Part shown: piece after piece, positions 60,138 to 64,000 of the stretch
Layout: each line of letters begins with the position of its first letter
Numbering within the stretch: the first letter of the stretch is position 1
Origin: Agaricus subrufescens
Lineage: Eukaryota > Basidiomycota > Agaricomycetes > Agaricales > Agaricaceae
Reading direction: 5' to 3'
DNA: 64,000 nucleotides
Assembly (NCBI GenBank): GCA_029945375.1
Contig: CM057063.1
Coordinates: forward strand, 1,795,894 to 1,859,893
Made by a program: the position numbers and the translations under genes
Notes under the pieces: generated by a model
Seen by the model: only the letters and a program-made list of their open reading frames with translations
Told to the model about the DNA's origin: nothing
Databases searched by the model: none

Positions 60138-62645
60138 GGTGGCTTACACGGTTAATGTGATAGGCGGATAGCGAGACGTGGAAAATAGAACCCTTATTTT
60201 ATAGTCAAGCATACCGGATATCGGCTTACGCAGTTGCAGTTCATGGGACACGGCTCCATGATCAAAAATAGTGCAATCTACACTAATCGACTGGTTCGTG
60301 TTCACAAGCCATGCCCTGATCAATTGAGTTAAAGCACATGGGACAATGGATCTTTGGATCACCTTGTTGGGCTATATGCCCTTAAAGGCCGATCACAGAT
60401 GTTCAATAGACCCAAAACGCCACTGAGAATCCTCAGACTGCTGGGACTTCTCAACGCCATGCCAGGACCAGCAGCTAGGCCGATACTCGAGTTGGCTTGC
60501 AGCAGACAGTCCACATGTATCCTTGGTTAACGATGTGGAGGCAACATGAAACAAGGATATCTTTTGCCATAATTCGAGCATGAGACAGCCTACAAGGCAA
60601 TCATTTCATAAATTGTGGTCCAGGGGTTCGCGGCGAGCTTGACCGCATGACAGATCGATCGGTTACATTGGGTCGACCTCGAATAACTGTTTAATGTTGA
60701 TCGATGATCCCGGAGCCCATACCCATATAGCGCGGTCGTAGATCCCAAAATCACGATTATTTCGTTGGGTGGACCTCCAAAGATGCCCATGGCACTCCAA
60801 GCGCTCTTCTCTACTTACCAGAGTCGATGTGCATTTAACCCAAGAACCAGGATGCTGGTAGTCCTTACGTCAATAAATGGGAAGGTACACAGCCGGAGCT
60901 ATAGTGAGCCCGATTATAGCGGAAGTCGCTGCAGTATCGTTCGATCCACCGAGGTATAGATAAATAGATGCCATTACGTCCAAGTCGCAATAGGGGCTAA
61001 TGCTGACTAAGCTGATAAGAGCTCCCCAGGAGCACCCTCATAGTATGCTGTTATTTCCAATTGACTGAGCGTAAGTCAGTATGGTAAGGGTGAACACAGC
61101 CTCAGCAATAGCTCTGGCTGGCACCTCTGGGACCAGCATGTCTCTGCGAACTGCAGCGTATAAGTTTACGCCAAAGGGAGATGAACATCTTCTGGCGAAG
61201 CTGGCCTAAACCTTCTTGACGACCCGGGTCTTGAGGGTTTGTTCGTGTTTAATCAGAGCACACGGTGGCGCGATAGATTTTAAAGGGGCGTACTTCGGGG
61301 ATATGTTATCCTATACCACTTCAAATGTGTTCATAGTCGCCCCTTACGATAAATCCTCCTCAAACAAGCCAGCATTTCTCCGGTTCATCGTTCCAACTAG
61401 ACAGCCTAAGATGTAAGTCAACCATTAGCTGTGCTAGATGTCCTCCAGAAGCGTCATCCGTACCGCAAGTTCCTATTGGTGCCAGTATTTTGTCTTGTGG
61501 ATTATACAGCATGAGTTCCAGTTTTCTTCTTTGCCAACCAATGTACAACAGGGCTCACAATTTTTAAGGGGTCCATGGTGTACAGAAATTGCAGAGAGAG
61601 AGAGATGTAGTTGGAAAACCCGATCATCATTTCGAGAGGCGTATGAGCGTAACCAGCTTCGGACCACCGTTTAGTCCGAGGGCACGACAACATTTTACTA
61701 TTAGAAATTGTCATCAAAACCACGAAGAGCGCCAAGAAAAAACGTAGTTGTGTAATCACCTAATTATACGTTTCATCGCGACGTGCAAGTGACAATAGAC
61801 ATTGCGTTGGCCAACACTATTCTGGGTACAGCCAAGGTTACAAAGGGCATCAGAATATTCCAAAGATGATACTTTATATCCAGTGGTGAGGGTCGGCCAT
61901 ACCAGGTAGCCGTTGGACCTATCAACAGTCATTTGAACAGCGCGCCCTCAATCAAATAGTAACGCACCTCAGGTGAGGGAGAAACGGTATAACTCGGTCA
62001 ATTGATTTCTGGCAAAAAGTCAGGTATCGGGCGAAGATGAGCAGCAAGGACGAAGGTGATATCCCATTTGTTACAAGTAGAATTTCCCATACCATGCCAT
62101 AGGTTGCCCATGTAGAATTCGGGCCACGGAAAGTCATGAGTTTGGCCAAGTACATCAATTCAGAAAGATAGTTCTAGAGTCGTGTTTGGCTTTAGAGAGC
62201 CCTCTTCCCGTTTACTTGTTCTTGATAGATAGTTATTACTGGGGCGTGCGCTCGAGCATTGTGTATCATTGTAATGGCACTGGCGTACTAAACGGACATC
62301 TAGCTCGATGGTCAAGAGCTTAGTGAGTGCCCACCAAAAGGCAACTAAGATGATATTGCAATCAGGCCTTCGTAATGCAACTGTAATACAAAGCGATGTC
62401 AGAGGAATCACTCGTTATCATTATCATTAAAGGTCACGTCCTCACATAGCTTTGGTCAGAGTTTACGTGGATGATTTAATGAGGCTCCTGGTGTCGGCGA
62501 GGCTTGGTTGTGATGAGGTTGGTCGAGAGAATACGCATCATAACTAAACCGAGATTCTTGGTTGTATTAGAAGCTACTAAGAGAGTACTTGGGTAGCGAA
62601 TTGCTAGCCTACTCATCATCGAAAGTGACAGTGTTTGTGTATCAA
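60138..62645. other. Unrecognised stretch, possible decayed membrane-protein gene
   Basis: 2.5 kb without a firm gene. On the minus strand several short hydrophobic frames follow each other (62160-62411, 61952-62158, 61502-61759 and 60590-60790), for example FFLALFVVLMTISNSKML and IGFSNYISLSLQFLYTMDP. They could be exons of a multi-pass membrane protein that has decayed (a TGA interrupts GALFK...LLIGPTATWYG near 61930). I could not assign a family. Confidence 0.3.
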
Positions 62646-63842
62646 TTAGGAGGGAACATCGTATCCTGCGGAGGGAGAGGAGTCTTCCACGTCCTTTTCT
62701 GTCGTTGGTGGGGAAGGGATAGCGGTTGCACGCCACCCACTTCTGAACGAAGCAATGCCAGCGATTAACCCAAAGACAGCGGTCCATAGCTAAAAGTTCG
62801 TCAGGACGGGGTTGAGCTCTCGATACGCGATACATACCTCATTTTTGAACACTCCTTGCTCAAGCGACCTATTAACGCAAGGTTTAGATCAATGACAGGA
62901 AGCTTTCATCGGTTTGAACATACCAATGAATAGTAAGTGGGAGATACCCGACGTTCACAATGACTTCAGACCACCAAGCATCCCAACGCTGCGCAAGTTC
63001 TTCCTTCTCCGCGGGCGTCAGACTCGTATTTTTCGCCTTCCGTAATGCTTTCTGCCTCAGCCGCAACAATTTGCGATTCTCCCGTAGATGGAAAAATTGT
63101 AGCATCACGTATAGCGCCCAGCACCGGCAAGACCATAATCCAAGTGTGCTCGGATCAAGTCTGATTGACTTCTTTTGCGAGACGAATCGGAGAGGGTTTT
63201 TGATCGTCGTTGGGATGATTCCATGGGAACTCAGGTAGTACAGGTGTTCCAAGGGATAGTAGGCCAACATAGCCCAGCCTTGCATGCGTTCAATAACATG
63301 AATGTTACGAGTGGGTTGTTGATTCCTCTCCAGGGAGATCAGCCACTGAAAGATGGGGAAGAGTCCTAAGGGGTATGACATTAACAGCTGATTTCGAAGT
63401 GCGCGCAGCGAACAGTACGACTTACCCCCAAACCGCCAAAGGGTGCGGGAGTCGCCCAGTAGATTATCAAACTTCGCGCATGCATCTGCCATAGGACTGA
63501 TCGGCTTAGAGCGCAAGCCAGCACGATGCTGTACACGAGCCCTCAACCGAAGGAACGGCACAATCAACTTGATTGTATATTGAATGACCTGGAGGTTTAA
63601 AGTCAGCTCAGACAGCTCCTCAAGTTTCAGAATCGTACCACCGACCATGAAAAGCTTACTACAGACGCCATCAATCAAGACTGAATAGACGTTAAGCAGG
63701 TGGCTACTCACTCGCTTCCACCCCAAGTTCCAAGAAAGCGAACCAGATGGTCCAAGGTTTCTGAGGGTTGGACGCAACTGAAGCAACCAAGAATCACATC
63801 GTTGAGTCGGGCTATGGTCAGTGGTTTCGATGGACACGACAT
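62646..63842 (-). CDS. PEX11C: Peroxin 11C, peroxisome proliferation factor
   Basis: Six exons fit exactly in phase: 63712-63842, 63646-63658 (13 bp), 63426-63588, 62924-63365, 62838-62868 and 62646-62789, giving 307 aa. Landmarks are LDHLVRFLGTWGGSDKLFM, VIQYTIKLIVPFLRLRAR, SKPISPMADACAKFDNLLG, IFQWLISLERN, MLAYYPLEHLYYL, LGLWSCRCWALYVMLQFF and AQRWDAWWSEVIVNVGYLPL, with the tail NELWTAVFGLIAGIASFRSGW. Pex11-family proteins sit in the peroxisome membrane and drive elongation and division. The 13-bp exon encodes only four complete residues and part of another. No lesion is visible. Confidence 0.95.
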
Positions 63843-64000
63843 TGGGAAAGAAGTAGGGGAACGTGAATGTTATTTTTGGCCCACGTTACAGCCGAACCGG
63901 CGTGCGATGATCCTTACATAAGTGATAGTATACAACATCAGCAGCATTTTTTCGCCGCTTTCTTCTGAACAATTCTGTGGACACAAAAGTTCGGGCTTGG
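63843..64000. other. Right edge, PEX11C upstream region
   Basis: 158 bp upstream of the PEX11C start. Nothing further is recognised. Confidence 0.5.

Overview
The window looks like nuclear DNA of a filamentous basidiomycete, most likely an Agaricomycete. Genes are dense and split by many 45-70 bp GT-AG introns. The families also point there: STAND/NACHT NTPases, AIG1-like P-loop GTPases, a TKL kinase, an atypical G-alpha, a PEX11C-type peroxin, an alcohol-oxidase-like GMC enzyme and a TEA/ATTS regulator. All gene models were built by eye from reading frames, splice signals and remembered family motifs. No database search was run, so exon ends should be treated as close rather than final.

Region A (1 to about 21,300) is an accessory, transposon-rich block. 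It starts with an AIG1-like GTPase gene. Next come two truncated, decaying copies of a basidiomycete DNA-transposon-type gene on the minus strand. Between them sits a Ty3/gypsy chromovirus (6653-13498) with 293-bp LTRs and a perfect TCAAT target-site duplication. A solo LTR (14044-14595, duplication GGCGC) lies in an intron of the right-hand transposon copy. The retroelement pol has eight in-frame stops, all TGA or TAG, and its LTRs differ only by transitions, mostly at CpG. Its gag and two extra downstream ORFs are open. After the transposons come a NACHT-type NTPase gene and a TKL kinase gene that continues into C-terminal zinc fingers and carries two lesions.

Region B (21,700-27,900) holds a BAR/IMD-like coiled-coil protein and a major-facilitator transporter, transcribed head to head. 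Region C (28,000-34,000) is gene-poor, with a gag-like remnant and unrecognised sequence.

Region D (34,200-46,220) is a conserved housekeeping block: eIF5, an intron-containing tRNA-Thr(TGT), F-actin capping protein beta, a PPIL3-type cyclophilin, an atypical G-alpha whose switch-II glutamine is alanine, tRNA-Arg(CCT), TAN1 (THUMP) and a TEA/ATTS transcription factor.

Region E (46,220-50,385) is a 4-kb stretch with no recognised gene. Region F (50,386-63,842) carries a Nudix hydrolase, a KE4/ZIP7-type zinc transporter, an HD-domain phosphohydrolase, a clamp-loader subunit (RFC5), an alcohol-oxidase-like GMC oxidoreductase and PEX11C. The last two both belong to peroxisome and alcohol-oxidation biology but are separated by 2.5 kb of unrecognised sequence.
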